Counted from the stretch's first letter, positions 20,769-32,649 are shown. The stretch: 64,000 nt of DNA from Shinisaurus crocodilurus (GCA_021292165.1 CM037877.1:33182197-33246196), one strand, 5' to 3'. The notes: generated from the sequence alone by a model not told the origin. Numbers and translations are program-made.

Positions 20769-21439
20769 GTGTAGCAGAACATACTGGGACATGTTAAAGC
20801 ATAAACAAATAATGGGAATTTTCAAAATGATTTTTGAATAAATCTGGCCCTATCAGAGATTACACTATTTTTTCAGAGACAGCGACTTTGCACACTGGCC
20901 AATCAAGAAAAGCATGTGTTACCAACACCCCTGCAGGTTAATGCGACAGTGTCATGAAAAACATGAAGAATGGAAAGGTACCCAATCAAGATGCTTTCCA
21001 CATGGATTGATAAAAATAAATAAATAAATAAATAAAGTTGGGGAACTGCTCCATGTAAAATTTGGTTATTCTGAAGTGCTGAATATGAATACATTTCTTC
21101 CTAATCTGTATGAAGCACTCGTTTCTGAAATCTTGAAGACTAATAAGGATCGAACACAAAGCACTATTTATACATTGATATAATTAACTTGGATCCTAAT
21201 ACGGTACACAAAGCCCAGGGTCATATTTTCAGGAAAAGGAAAGAAGCTGACAACATAGCCTGCTGATTAATCTAATGGCTGTAACACAATCTTGATCAGA
21301 CCCAGAAACAGTAATTACAAAAGAGCTTTATCTGTTTGAGTATTTTTGCCCCATTGTTGAATCTGTTCAGAAGATTCTCAAGGTGGCTTGCGAATTAAAA
21401 GACAAAATCAGTGAATGTGGAGGGTATGTGCATGCCTGT
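20769..21439. other. Unassigned
   Basis: Holds a short (AAAT)n run near 21013-21036; no gene or repeat family seen. Confidence 0.45.
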
Positions 21440-21440
21440 G

Positions 21441-21504
<64 letters not shown>
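21440..21504. repeat. Compound (GT)n(GA)n microsatellite
   Basis: About 15 GT units then about 15 GA units, seen directly. Confidence 0.97.
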
Positions 21505-21508
<4 letters not shown>

Positions 21509-23545
21509 TGTGGGCACCCATCTCATAACTTTTCACACCATGCAGTCCTTGGATGCAAAAAGGTCACCCACCTCTGCCTTTTAGGAAAGCCTCTGAGAGA
21601 TGCAGTGAAAGGATAAGCAGATGCAATTGGTGTTTGCATCCAAAAGCCTTTGATTCCTGCAGCATCACATTCATTCCTGATATTTTAATAGATACTTCGA
21701 TAAACCTGGGTGGTGGGGATGGGGAGTTAACTAAATTGCAGATTATCTCTTAGTGATTGCATCTCTAGAAGAATAAATGTGTTCATATAATTTCTTTCCA
21801 CCTGTCATATAAAGTTGATAAAATACTGGCCTTCTTTCAGATGTCATCATTTAGAACAAAGAATACTTCTGCCCTTTGATGCTGGCACTGATTTAGAATT
21901 GCTATTCAAAGCTGTTGGGAGATAAAACCATGGCAACATTACTACACACAAAATTATCTGGGAGAAGCACTGTGAAGAGATAAACTTTACATTAAAAATA
22001 AAGTGTTTACCGTAAGGACTTTAGTTAATTTCAGAGAAAAGGTTGTGGGGTTTTTTGTGTGTGTGCTTTTTGTTTTGTTTTTAGCAGACATGTCTTACAG
22101 ACTAATGGATTGTGTATTTTGTTTTAATTACTTAAGTTGAAAGAGCACATCTCAAGCAATAATTGCTTAAATTCTCCCCCACTAGCCAAACCAATGTTCT
22201 AGACACTTCGATGATGTACTCAGCATCTTAAGAAGAGGAAGGAGGAAAGAGTATTCAGGGGAAATCTAAGATTTTTCTAGGCAGGCTTTGACTCTAAATG
22301 CATTTGAGCAATCTCTCAGCTATTCAGCTGAAAACCTTGGGGAGTGGTTGGTGTGAGCTCACAGAGTACTTGAAGCTGCAGAGGCAAAATTGTATCATCT
22401 GTTCTCACTGTCTCCAATAACCCTTCCTGATCGCTAAAGCTATCAAAACACTCTTTGGCTGCAAGAAGTCTATTGCCAATGTTGCAGTACAGATGGAAGT
22501 ATAAAAGTTTCCGTCAATGGACATCTTGCTAAAGGCATATCTGCAACACTACACACTTATACTAGTTTAACCCATCCACGTCCTTCAAGGAACTCTAGAA
22601 ATTGTAGATCTAATAAGGGAATACTGCTTTTGAGGGATAACTAACAGGTAAAGAGGTTTGACTTTATTTCTGCAGTGCTTTGTTATAGTTTCTTACTAGT
22701 AGTACTGTATAGCCAATCAACACAATGTGTGTCGTCGTGTCCCCCCCCCCCCATTATTGGAATGACTCACTTCCTGTTGTGGTACATGATGTACTTATCA
22801 ATCTCCTTCCCTCCCAGTACTTCTGCTTCTTTATTCCATGAGGTTTTACCAGACCTCACTTATGATGGGTTGTTGTTTTTGCATGGTTTCCTTGTGGTTT
22901 TTTGGGAAGTGTGCTGCGAACTCGCAGTATGATATCTCCTTGGGGGTGTTGCTTTGCATTCAGCTTTGCCTTCCTTTCCCCACCATTGTTCCAGGTGTAT
23001 GTGTGACTGTGGTGGGAGTGCTCCTGCGCCTTTGACTCTGGGGTTTATATCGAGTGATTTGTCATTGGTGGGTCAGTATTTATTTTATTTTTTTAGTTGA
23101 TCCATTTGCACGTGCATCTACACACCTGCACAGCTGTGCATAATTTAGAACTCTTGAATCCTTTATATTTCTCCACTGCTGTGTCTGCTAAGTCAACCTC
23201 TTTCTTTCTTTCTTTCTTTCTTGTGGATGAAAGCAGAATGTCAGGAGGGCCCAGTAGTAACTTCAGAGCTACTTGTGGCACTACATTGTGTTACATACAG
23301 AAGAGGCATATCATGTCTGACCTTGCACACTCTGCCCAGTTCCTATGCAATGGGAACAATATGGGTTCATGTATGGGAGTCACTTGAGTTATAAAATTTT
23401 GATGTATTCCACGGTTTTGCTAGCATGTGCCCTATGAATAGCAATTGCGTGAGCAAGATAAGCTGACAATTGCATGACCAAGGTAAATAGACAGTGAGAA
23501 GGCATCCAGGGTAGATATACAAGTACAAATTAGGTACTTCAGGTA
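21505..23545. other. Unassigned, low repeat content
   Basis: Contains a C-run at 22740-22752 and (TTTC)n near 23198-23222. No coding frame, transposon end or RNA gene recognised in 2 kb. Confidence 0.45.
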
Positions 23546-23795
23546 CAGTAATACCTTGGATTGCAAGTAACTTGGTTTGAGAGCGTTTTGCAAGACAAGC
23601 AAATTTTTAAATATTTATTTATTTATTTTTTACTTGATATACAAGTGACGTCTTGCAATACAAGTACTGTAGTACGGCTTAAATTAAAAATTTCTGTACA
23701 AATTTTTTTTGGGGGATTTCCTTTTGATATAAGACTGTTTTGGATTACAAGCACGTTTCCGGAACAAATTATGCTCTCAATCCAAGGCATGACTG
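23546..23795. mobile_element. 250-bp Tc1/mariner-type MITE
   Basis: Ends CAGTAATACCTTGGATTG and CAATCCAAGGCATGACTG, flanked by TA at 23544-23545 and 23796-23797. It is the same family as 16035-16284 inverted, and also exactly 250 bp. Confidence 0.92.
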
Positions 23796-23974
23796 TACTT
23801 TGTATACAAGTACAAAGTGTAGAATGATGTGGCATAAGCCGAGAACCAAACTGCCATAAAACCCTGCATACTGAATGCAAAGACTCATTTAATGTCATGT
23901 AGTTTAGCACTGGAAACTGTCCTTAACTGAACCAGTCAGCCTGATTCTTATTTCTGTTTAAAATGCTTACTCAC

Positions 23975-24205
23975 AGGGTGCTTCCACATTAGGCTTTTAC
24001 TGTGAAATCGCCCTGCCTCATTAATGGAATTTTATGGGGGCCCTGACAACACTGTCTTCCACTTGTAACTGTCCCGTGTTTTCCCACTGCTTCTTCCATC
24101 TTTTTTCTTACCACAGAAAATCCATTAAGGAGGAAAAAGACGGAATAGCTACACAATGCCTTCTAACTGGTAGTGCTAGGAGCCTTCCAGGTGAAAGGAC
24201 CCAAA
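23975..24205. repeat. Dispersed repeat, pair with 8165-8400
   Basis: Collinear blocks with the first copy: AGGCTTTTACTGTGAAATCG, CCCTGCCTCATTAATGGAAT, CTGTCTTCCACTTGTAA, TTCTTCCATCTTTTTTCTTA, TTAAGGAGGAAAAAGACGGA and GGTAGTGCTAGGAGCC. Confidence 0.6.
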
Positions 24206-24329
24206 CCCTTTTGCACAGAAGCTTTCAAACAGCATCTTACTCATTTATTTATTCATTCATTCATATTACATACATCCTTATTATATTAACATAATACCCT
24301 TTTCAGCCTAATAATCAGAAGCATGCTCT

Positions 24330-24446
24330 ACACCATGGGCACGGAACCTGTAACCCTCCATATGTTCTGGGACTACAACTCCCATCATTTCTGTCCTTTG
24401 GCCATGATAGCTGTGGAAGATGGGAGCTGGTGTCCAACAGGGCCCC
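24330..24446. mobile_element. Decayed palindromic hAT-type MITE
   Basis: GAACCTGTAACCCTCCATAT and GGGACTACAACTCCCATCAT match the left arm of the ACTACAACTCCCA family. The right arm (GATGGGAGCTGGTGTCCAAC) is diverged and the right end is not clear. Confidence 0.6.
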
Positions 24447-24667
24447 TCACCCCAGCAATTGCTACACAGATCAAGAAAGAGCCAATGGGGATGGAGAACA
24501 CAAATCCCGCTCTTAACAAACACATGCAAATGTGCTTTTCCCACAATGGCTCTGAACCTCAGCAGGAAACTCCAAATGCCAACCACAGCAAATGCCCCAG
24601 TTGCAACTATGGGAGTGAAACCAAACAGCCTTTGAGATTTAAAATACATTTGCATAGAAATATGATT

Positions 24668-24800
24668 TATTTATGTGTTGTGTTGTATCCTGCCCTGTAT
24701 CCTCCTGGCCCAAGGTCAATTAGTGAACTTCATGGTTGAGCAGGGAATTGAGCCCACATTTTCCAGACTGTTCAGCACTATATCCATTACACCAGGGCTG
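24668..24800 (-). mobile_element. CORE-type tRNA SINE, internal fragment
   Basis: CCCAAGGTCAATTAGTGAAC, TTCATGGTTGAGCAGGGA and TATCCATTACACC are the complements of the SINE body, box B and box A regions. It directly precedes CAGGGCTGGGTAGAAGG, which resembles the left end of the hAT family seen at 46253. Confidence 0.65.
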
Positions 24801-25033
24801 GGTAGAAGGTAGACTGCAGTATGATTTGCAGTAAATTGACTCCCAATTTTTTTTTATCATTCAAGGGCAACAACAAAAAGGCTCCCCCCACTAAATAAGG
24901 CTGCTGGAATCCCTAATTTGTACTTGTGTATACAGGACATCCCAGTGTAGTATTACATTGCTATTTACTCGATATATTTATTAAAAGCCTTACAGAACAA
25001 TTTCTCTCTAGGAGTTTTACAAATTAAAAGAGG

Positions 25034-25130
25034 ATGTGTGTGTGTGTGTGTGTGTGTCTGCCTGCCTGTCTGTCTGTCTCTGTGCCTGTGTCTGTCTGTC
25101 TGTCTCTCTGTCTGTCTCTCTGTCCATCTA
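25034..25130. repeat. (TG)n then (CTGT)n microsatellite
   Basis: TG units to about 25058, then imperfect CTGT and CTCTGT units to 25128. Confidence 0.95.
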
Positions 25131-25639
25131 TCAGCGCCATAGGACCAAGCGGGGGTGAAACCTAGACACTTGAAACTTGGCATATGTACTAAGGGGACCC
25201 TAGGGGTGTGCACCTCATGGACATTTTGTTTTTAAAATGCATTAATTAATTTAACTTTGTTCATGTGGTTGAATCCTGCAGGAGTATCTTCAGCCACTAG
25301 GGACAGACTTTCCTAACCAGCACATAGCTTTGCAGTCCATACAGTTTGAAGCCGGGGAGATTTGTAGGCCAAGGGGCAGAGTTATATGCCTGCCCCCAGA
25401 TGTGGGGAAGCCCCCCTCGGGAATGTAGTGGACAGACCCCTATCCCAAAAGGCTATAGGTGCGACATGGCAGGGGCTGTGCCTAGGGGTGCCAGCGGGCA
25501 TGGCTCCATTCAGACAATGTGTCCAAATCTGACAGCTGTGTACGTTTGCTTGAAGGCTTCGCTAAGGGACATTCTAACCTGTGCAAAGCTGGGTCCGTTT
25601 GTTAGTAATGAATACAATAAAAATACAGTAAATCAAGCC
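25131..25639. other. Unassigned
   Basis: CATAGGACCAAGCGGGGGTG and TTGAAACTTGGCATATGTAC suggest a dispersed repeat of the kind that follows CTGT tracts, but no second copy is in the window. Confidence 0.35.
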
Positions 25640-26385
25640 TTAGCCTGCTGCCTGAAGGACAATAATGTAGGTGCCTGGCGAGCTTCCATAGGGAGAGCAT
25701 TCCAATGCTGGGGGTTACAACCCAAAGAGCCCCTTTTATCATGGCCTCCCTCCAAACCTCTGACTGGGGGGACACATGGAAAGGGCTTCCAAAGATGCCC
25801 TTAGGGCAGGGGTATGGATATATGGAGAGGGTCTTCCATCAGGTACCAAGCTGTGTAGTGCTTTATAGGTCAGACCCAGCGCTTTGAGTTGGGTCTAAAA
25901 ACAAATCGGAAGCCAGAGTAGGTTAGAGAGCAATAAGGAGCTCATCACCTGGTCCCGGTTAAAACCTTCGCAGCCATCTCAGCTAGTGTTTTGCACTAGC
26001 TGAAATTTCCAGACCATCTTCAAGGGCAGCCCCACATACCGTACATTATAGCGATCCAAATGGGAGGTTACCAGGGCATGCAGCACTGCAACTAGGCTAT
26101 CCTCCTCCAGATAGGGTCACAGCTGGGAAACCAGCTGAAGCTGGTAAAAGGTGTTCCGCACTACAGTGACCGCTTCAGGCTCTAATGACAGTGATGGATC
26201 CAGAAGCACACCCAAGCTGCGCACCTGGTCTTTCAGGAAGAGTGCAACACACACACCCGAACAGGTTGAATCCCCCTCATCCGCTCCAAGGAACCACCTA
26301 CTAGCAGCATCTCCATCTTGTCTGGATTCAGTTTTATGTGTTAGCCCTGATTCAGTCCATTACTGCAGCTAGACCAGCATCCCCA
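25640..26385 (-). mobile_element. L2 LINE fragment, diverged subfamily
   Basis: On the minus strand it encodes decayed L2 RT C-terminus: CAGACAAGATGGAGATGCTG near 26310, then the region with the AAACACTAGC block, and TTGGGTTGTAACCCCCAGCA near the 3' part. Stops are frequent and no long frame survives. Orientation and order match the copy at 52398-53340. Confidence 0.75.
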
Positions 26386-26932
26386 CTGTGTATTGTTCAT
26401 GGGGTGCAGTAGGCAACTACTGGATCCACTCCTGGGGCACCATTTTGTATGTGGCTGCACCCACAGCTACCATTTTGCACTTGGATTTGGCTGGTGGACT
26501 TTGGGGTTCCAATAAAAAAAGAAAGTAGACCCTGCAAGCCTCACATTTGTCCACACCTGCACAGTGGCCCCACATATCCCCATAATTATGGACCAGAACA
26601 GTTTACCTTCTGTGGGGGAACATTTCTCTGATCATAACTATTCTCTTTCAGACTGTTTGGCCCTTGTCATAATAATGAAAAAGATAAAACATATTAAAAG
26701 CCTTCTGAACTGACCTTTATTATAGTCTTGGGCAGCCCCATCCTACGTGGGTGCCCCCACAACCTTCTGAACCTGGAGGATTACAGGCATCCTATTGAGT
26801 GTGGCCTGTGCTCCCCTCACCCTCAAAAACATCTAGAGGGCCGATTTCTGTCGTCTGAATGCTTTACACCTCCTCCTGAGAAGGAGATGCTGAGGCACTG
26901 CCTGGATTCGTCGTTAGAGGGTGGTACCTCAC
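26386..26932. other. Unassigned; possible DNA-element remnants
   Basis: GTAGACCCTGCAAGCCT near 26527 matches the right subterminal part of the 46253-47389 hAT family. 26727-27292 may be one element cut by the 5S SINE, with CAGCCCCATCCTA and ATAGGATTGCGCCC as weak inverted ends. Confidence 0.35.
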
Positions 26933-27062
26933 TGGAAAGCTAAGCAGGGTCAAGCCTGGTTATTACTTGGATGGGAGACCCCTCCTCTAGTTTCCTGCAT
27001 TGAGCAGGGGGTTGGACTCGATGGCCTTGTAGGCCCCTTCCAACTCTATGATCTTATGATCC
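26933..27062 (+). mobile_element. 5S rRNA-derived SINE with CR1 tail, head-truncated
   Basis: Starts at GGAAAGCTAAGCAGGGTC and keeps GGATGGGAGACCCC and the CR1-type tail GGTTGGACTCGATGGCC to CTATGATCTTATGAT. Its 5S part is the closest to real 5S rRNA of the three copies (AAGCTAAGCAGGGTC is exact). Confidence 0.87.
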
Positions 27063-27529
27063 TCCCCACCCCCAACAATACCCCCCACGGGGGAACTGAA
27101 GAGGGTCTTCCATCTTTGGTTCCCTTCTGGTGAGGAAAGAACCGCGCCGTCTACAAGGTTTGGGGGGGCAGGCGCCCCACACTCAGATTCCCCACTGCAA
27201 CCTCAGAAGGGATTTCCGAGTTTGCAGTGGGGAGCCCGAATTATCCTATGCCCCACCCAGCAAGGTTGGAGGGCCATAGGATTGCGCCCTAAAGTCGAAA
27301 ATATTTGCAATCAAACATTTTCAAAATTTATGCTCTAGAGATTTTGCCTGACAAAAAATTCTGTATAACTCAAAAAACTTGTAGATGTCTATAGCTAAGA
27401 TGTTGGTCGTGGAAGAGATACCACCTTGCCTGTTTTGTATATGTCACGACTTTCTTCTGCTGCGCATCTTCTAATGCTACATGTGGCTATTTAATTTCTG
27501 GAAGGCTATTGGCTTCTAAGGTTCTAATC
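27063..27529. other. Unassigned
   Basis: GC-rich to about 27300 and then AT-rich. No gene recognised. Confidence 0.4.
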
Positions 27530-27873
27530 CAGTGGTTCTTAACCTTTTTGGTGTCACACCTCCCTTGTGAAAAATCTTATGACCCATGCCTCCCATGTGT
27601 TAACGGCCCAAAATTTAGACTTACGCAGGACGAGTTTGCATTTTTTAGTTTATGCTCTGTGTCTGGACTAAAAAAAAAAAAGCATATTCAATTAAATGAA
27701 GGGCGTAGCTCCCAGGATTAGTAGAAAGAAATAAGGTTGGGCCAACCGCCAAGCTGCACTGCTATGTACTTGTAAAATAAACAATTTATAGTTGAGGGGC
27801 TACTCACACACCTCCCCTGGAGTCAGTCCAGACCTCCCCTGGGGAGGTGTACCCCACAGGTTAAGAACCCCTG
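27530..27873. mobile_element. 344-bp hAT (Charlie-like) element, perfect TSD
   Basis: Inverted ends CAGTGGTTCTTAACCTTTTT and CAGGTTAAGAACCCCTG. Flanks TTCTAATC at 27522-27529 and 27874-27881 are identical. It inserted into a TATAGGATTGCA-type hairpin repeat. Non-coding. Confidence 0.93.
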
Positions 27874-27964
27874 TTCTAATCCTATATCCACTTACCAGGA
27901 AGGGAGTAAGCCCCATTGAATTCAAGGGACTTACCTCTGAGTAGACAGGTATAGGATTGCATTG
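27874..27964. repeat. Palindromic hairpin repeat, second copy
   Basis: AATCCTATATCCACTTACC and GGTATAGGATTGCATTGC are the inverted ends; GTAAGCCCCATTGAA and CAAGGGACTTAC are inner arms. Its left edge is displaced by the hAT element. Confidence 0.7.
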
Positions 27965-28111
27965 CAAGTGTTTTAAGCTTTGCTGGATTTATTTATTTAG
28001 GGGTTGTTGTTTTTTGTTGGAAATGTTTTTAAATGGATGTTTTTATTCTTACTCTGCTGGTCTTCTTGTCTGTCTGTGTGTGTGTATGAACATTTGTATT
28101 ATACTGTTGCT

Positions 28112-28183
28112 TAAGCCTGCAATCCTTAAGTCCCATTGAACTTGATAGGACTATTTCTTATTATGTACACATGCATAGGATTG
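28112..28183. repeat. Palindromic hairpin repeat, third copy
   Basis: GCCTGCAATCC to CATAGGATTGCAATG, with AAGTCCCATTGAACTTGAT inside; the left arm is shortened. Confidence 0.6.
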
Positions 28184-28189
28184 CAATGT

Positions 28190-28270
28190 GCATGCTTTAA
28201 GTTTAATTGTTAGTTGTCTTAGGCTCTCTTGAGGAAAGGGGGGATTGAAATGTTTTAAATAAATATGGTT
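28190..28270 (+). mobile_element. LINE 3' end remnant
   Basis: TTGTCTTAGGCTCTCTTGAG, GGGGGGATTGAAATG and AAATAAATATGG resemble an L2-type terminus. Confidence 0.45.
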
Positions 28271-29606
28271 GAAATCATATTTTGTGTATGCACACACATC
28301 ATTCACTGTCTTTCTGCCTTAAGAGATATCAGTTATGGCTTCTCTAGAGCAAAGGACATTTTTCAGTACCTCAGTTGAATTCTTTTTTCCTGCTCTTTTG
28401 ATGAATAAGATGAAAAGGACAAGTGGCATATTATGTTAAAATTCCCAGTTAGCCAAGAGAAAGGAGAATTTTCTTGGAAAAGTCTCATTATGTGCTCTCT
28501 GCTCCCTCCCCTCGTTTTGCCACAGCAGAATATTCAACAGGGCAGATTTTTTACATAAATAATGTGCTGCATTTATTAGGTACATTACAGAGGAGCACGG
28601 GGGATTTCCCATTTGGAATCACAATTTAAATGCTGAGATGCTGAGAGAACAGTGCAGTATAACACGTGCTCTCTCTGGAAGAGCTTATGTCCTCTGGGGT
28701 TGTGTGGTGGGACCTGGTTCAGATTCTGCATGGTTTTAGGGGTTTGCTGCAGAAAGAAAAATGATAGGTTCTAGCAAAGAAAGCAACTTCAGTATGAAAT
28801 GTACCCCTGAAGAAAATTAATCTGTTTTGCCACAGTTTTTTTTCCTAGAGATATTTAATCAGAAAGCTGTTCTCTTTCCTCTCTTCCCCCTCCCCCCTTT
28901 TTTTTAATAAAGAAGGTATTTTGTATTCCAGCCTCAGGAAGTTAAACAAAACACCTTTTGCTGCAGTAATACAAAATTGTGCACGTTCACAAAGCCTTCC
29001 TTTTTATTTGAACTGACACATTTCATTTCAAGTGCAGTTGGCATCAGAGACATTATCTGTATCTCTGCTAACTGTTGTTTAGAATAAAATCTGATTCCCT
29101 TGTTTCTATTTTCCTGCCATGTTTAGACAAATATTTGGGATTTGGGGTGTCTGTTACCAAGTATTTGCATGCCTGTGGTTGTGTGGTACAAGGCAGCTGT
29201 GGGATTTTGTACACAAGACTTCTCTGATTTTTGGATTCTGTTTGCATATGGAACTGTGTCAGCGGATCTAAGGATCCTTTCTTTGTGAGCAATTGCTTGG
29301 GTGGCCCCATAACCACATATGGGAGCCACAACTGATTACCAGGAAAGAAGACTGTTCTATAGTCATGATTTGGAACAGTTGAATAATATGCTTACTGCAT
29401 CTTCAAGTGGCCTATGTTCTGTTTGTTTCCTTTTTTGCAGTAACACAAACCAACAGCACTAGGTACTTTTGTAGGGGGTTACTTGGCTTATTTCTCTATT
29501 GTTTGTGTCCATTTTAATGACAGGAGGTCATAATGCAACTTTCGTTCCCAGGACAGGAGGACTGAGGATTCTTTATGGCTTTGACTCCTAATCCAGCCAA
29601 TGGAAC
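28271..29606. other. Unique-looking DNA, possible conserved non-coding region
   Basis: About 1.3 kb without recognised repeats, apart from a pyrimidine tract at 28872-28906. Short open frames (for example 29068-29331 minus) show no family motif. Function unknown. Confidence 0.35.
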
Positions 29607-29785
29607 ATAGGAGCATAGGAAGCTGCCTTACACTGCATCAGACCATTGGTCCATAGCCCAGTATTGCCAACAATACTGGCAGCAGCTTTTTCCAGTCCTA
29701 CCTGGAGGTGCTGGGGATTGAACCTGCGACCTTCTGCATGCAATGCATATGCACTGGCCACTGGACTATGGCCCCTCCCACTGTG
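29607..29785 (-). mobile_element. tRNA-derived SINE, second family
   Basis: On the minus strand a box B-like GGTTCAATCCC (29711-29721) follows a decayed box A region; the 3' end reads AAGGCAGCTTCCTATGCTCC. Same family as 43785-43965. Confidence 0.7.
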
Positions 29786-29989
29786 GAATTGTGTGTGGGA
29801 CAGGGAGTGGGCTGAAGATAGTTCATGGCCACTGTTTCTGAATGGTACCTGAAGCTTGGAGGGAACCTACACCCCCACTGGTGGGCATTATTTGGCAGTG
29901 GTAGAAGCAGCAGGCTGCTGGCACTGCACAGCGCAAGCAGGCGACTGTTGAATGGCCGGCTGTGCCCAGTGTATGGGTTGACTAATGTA

Positions 29990-30495
29990 GATCCAGAGAA
30001 CAGGATTTGAACCAATGGGTGGAAATGGCAGGGAAGCAGAATTTATCTAAACATTGGAAGAACGGTCCGAACAGGAAGAGCTGTTAGTCAGTGGAATGTG
30101 CTGCCTCAGGTGGAGGTGGGAGGTAATTAAGCAGAAGCTGGGATGACAATCTGCAAGTAGTGCTGAAGTTCCATCCTGCACTGAATCGCGGATTGGACTA
30201 CATCGCACGGGAGGCTGGTGGAATCCTATTTCGGTGGGGCTCCTTTTCCATTGCAGGTTTTGCAGGTTTTCTTTGGAGCTTCATGGGAGCTATCCATGGT
30301 GCTGAACTCCACCACCCACCCCAATAGGTTCACCACCATGGAGCAGAGCACTATGGACAGCTCCTATGAAGCTTCAAATAAAAGCTGAAAAACCTGCACT
30401 GGGAAAGGAGCCCCACCGAAATAGGAGCCACCAGCCTCTCCTGGCAAGAGGGCCTCCAAGCTACCTTCCCACTCTAAAATTCTATGACTGTATTA
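29990..30495 (+). mobile_element. CR1 3' end split by a hairpin element
   Basis: TTATCTAAACATTGGAAGAA, GTCAGTGGAATGTGCTGCC (encoding SQWNVLP) and GGATTGGACTACATCG are CR1 C-terminal and 3' UTR sequence. After the hairpin insert the CR1 resumes with CCTCCAAGCTACCTTCCCAC and ends at CTAAAATTCTATGAC. Confidence 0.8.
30208..30441. mobile_element. 234-bp hairpin element inside CR1
   Basis: GGAGGCTGGTGG and CCACCAGCCTCTCC are the inverted ends; arms pair through CTATTTCGGTGGGGCTCCTT and its complement to a centre near 30320. Non-coding. The target duplication is unclear. Confidence 0.8.
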
Positions 30496-30544
30496 TCATT
30501 TATTGCAATGCCCTTTACGGCAACTAGCCCACAATATGTATTTT

Positions 30545-30800
30545 TTTAAAGGTTTTATTCTTTGTAAACAGCCCAGACAGCTTCAGCTATTGGGCAGCAT
30601 AGAAACATAATAAATAATGAATGAATGAATGAATGGAATGGAATGAATACTGTGGCCACTGTTAAGAGGGCCAGGCAATGAAATCGTATCTCACCTATAA
30701 TCATAAACAACTGCATTGTCTTCCAGTATGTTTCCAAACTCAATTAAAACTGCTGATCTTAGCCTTTAAAGCCCTACATAGCTGAGTTATATTCGTCTAA
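30545..30800 (+). mobile_element. L2 terminus and separate L2 coding scrap
   Basis: 30545-30645 has GTAAACAGCCCAGACAGCTT and a (GAAT)n tail. 30690-30790 has TTGTCTTCCAGTATGTTTCC and TTAGCCTTTAAAGCCCTACA, which match the L2 region encoding HWLPV..FKALH. They are two separate fragments. Confidence 0.65.
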
Positions 30801-30865
30801 GTGTGACCAGATGCAGAGGACAGGGCTTCTGTGCCTTTAATAGAAAAAAGACATCTGACCACCCT

Positions 30866-31082
30866 CACATTTTATTTATTACAGCCCTTCCTCCAAGGAG
30901 CTCCACGTGTATCATTTCCCTCCCTTGCATTTTAACCTCACAACAACCCTAGGAGGCTGATGAGGCGGAGGGATAGTGACAGACTCAAGATCATCTATTG
31001 AGCTTCATAGCTGAGTGGGGATTTGAACCCAGGTCTTGCCATTCTAATCTGACACTCTAACCACTACATCACACCACTGGAT
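30866..31082 (-). mobile_element. CORE-type tRNA SINE
   Basis: CCTCACAACAACCCTAGGAG, GGGGATTTGAACCCAGGTC (box B complement) and AACCACTACATCACACC (box A complement) identify the family. Confidence 0.8.
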
Positions 31083-31090
31083 CTCTAAAT

Positions 31091-31589
31091 CAGGGGTCCC
31101 CAACATGGTGCCCATGGGTGCCATGGCATCTGCGGGGGCCTCCAACAACATCCAAAAAGCTCCCCCCTCCCTGCCCCCTTCAAAAAAATAATTTTAAGAA
31201 AACCTTGGAAAATGTTAGGGCACTCTTCTTCCTTTCCCTTTCTAGACTCTACGCTTGTTTTTTCTCTCCCCTCTACACCTTTGCCTTGCTGTTTTCTCCT
31301 CCCTCCCAACCACTAGCCTTGCTCTTTCTCCACCCCTCTGCCTTGCTGTTTCCCCCTCCCTCCCAGCCTCTAGCGTCACCATTTCTGTCCCCACCTCTTT
31401 ACCTGGCTGTTTCTCCCCTCCCAGCATCTAGCCTCACTATTTCTCTGCCCTGCCACCTCTTTAGCTCACTTTTGACTACCCAGGCAGGCCCCACGGCAGC
31501 CTTCATGGGACCCATTTTGTGGTGGTGCCCACAGCAGTTTCTCAAATTCCCAAATGCGCCCATGGGTCCAAAAAGGTTGGGGAACCCTG
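31091..31589. mobile_element. 499-bp hAT element, CAGGGGTCCCCAAC family
   Basis: Ends CAGGGGTCCCCAACATGG and GGTTGGGGAACCCTG. Flanks CTCTAAAT (31083-31090) and CTATAAAT (31590-31597) match at 7 of 8. It is inverted relative to 33210-33713. No transposase; long open frames here come from its C/T-rich middle. Confidence 0.92.
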
Positions 31590-32582
31590 CTATAAATAGT
31601 ATCCCTCCATGTGCACAGTAGCCTGCCAGGAGGAGTACCAAAGTTTTTCTCTACTATTACCCTGTGTCCTCTGCACGTAGTCTCAAAGAACAGCTGCCTT
31701 GTCTCCCACAACATCCAGTCCAATGCACCATGGCTACCCACTCATTGGCCTTCTTTTTATGCATTAAAGCCCTTCAATTTAGTAGAAGTGTTTTTGCTAC
31801 CAAAAGCCAGGCCACAATTATGTGTCAATTATATATTCCTTTGCAATTCAAGTTAAGAGAAACATCAGGTTTTGCTGTCTGTGATTCATCCCTGTCTTCC
31901 TGTCAATGTTGAGCAGGTAGCAGAAGGATATTCTTTCAAGATATACTTGGAAGGTCTGCCTTCCATCATCTTAACCACATCCCCTACCAATGGAAATAAC
32001 TGGGATTTAAATTACATTTGGGAATTAATTACATTTGGCAAGCTAATTCTCCATTCTAGTTTCCTATTAATAATTTCCTATTAAGTTCTTTTTTCATTCA
32101 TTTCCCCCCAAATAAACATAACACTGCGCATTATTAAGACTTTTGTCTTTTTTTTAGGGGAGGGGGATAAGCTGAAGCTGCACAGAGGATGTTTATGACA
32201 TATTTCCATAGCATTTTTATATGTTATAAACATTTTTCTTCACCTTTTCCCAGGATTCTTGTCAAATACAGATTGATCCACAGGTGACAGGCTGTAGCAT
32301 GTATGGTTATAAACCATAAGACCTAGCCCTTCACTCCCAAGCACTCCATGTCCATGGAAGCTGCACAAGTGTTTTGTCTCTCTTGAAGGATTCTGGAATC
32401 TCTCGGTCAGTTTGCAGTCACAAGGTGTGCAGGAAACACTAATTTTACCAAAAGTTGCTATATTTGAAACTGGCACTGGAAGTGAGTAAAAAATGAGGAA
32501 AATATCACCTGGATCAGGCCAGATGGGTCTGCAAGTGGCCCTTTTAGTTCCCCACAATGCCCTGGAGTGACATTGTGTTGCT
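31590..32582. other. Unassigned
   Basis: AT-rich, with no recognised gene or repeat. A minus frame entering 32240-32806 is driven by the CTT repeat. Confidence 0.45.
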
Positions 32583-32649
32583 CTTCTTCTTCTTCTTCTT
32601 CTTCTTCTTCTTCCTCTTCCTCCTCCAACTCCTCCTCCTCCTCCTCCTC
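32583..32649. repeat. (CTT)n(CTC)n microsatellite
   Basis: Seen directly. Confidence 0.95.

Noticed and set aside
26933..27062. True 5S rRNA gene
   Set aside because: Only the internal promoter part resembles 5S; the rest is a CR1-derived tail, so it is a SINE.
31118..31621. 167-codon Leu/Pro/Ser-rich ORF
   Set aside because: It lies almost wholly inside a non-autonomous hAT element with a pyrimidine-rich middle.
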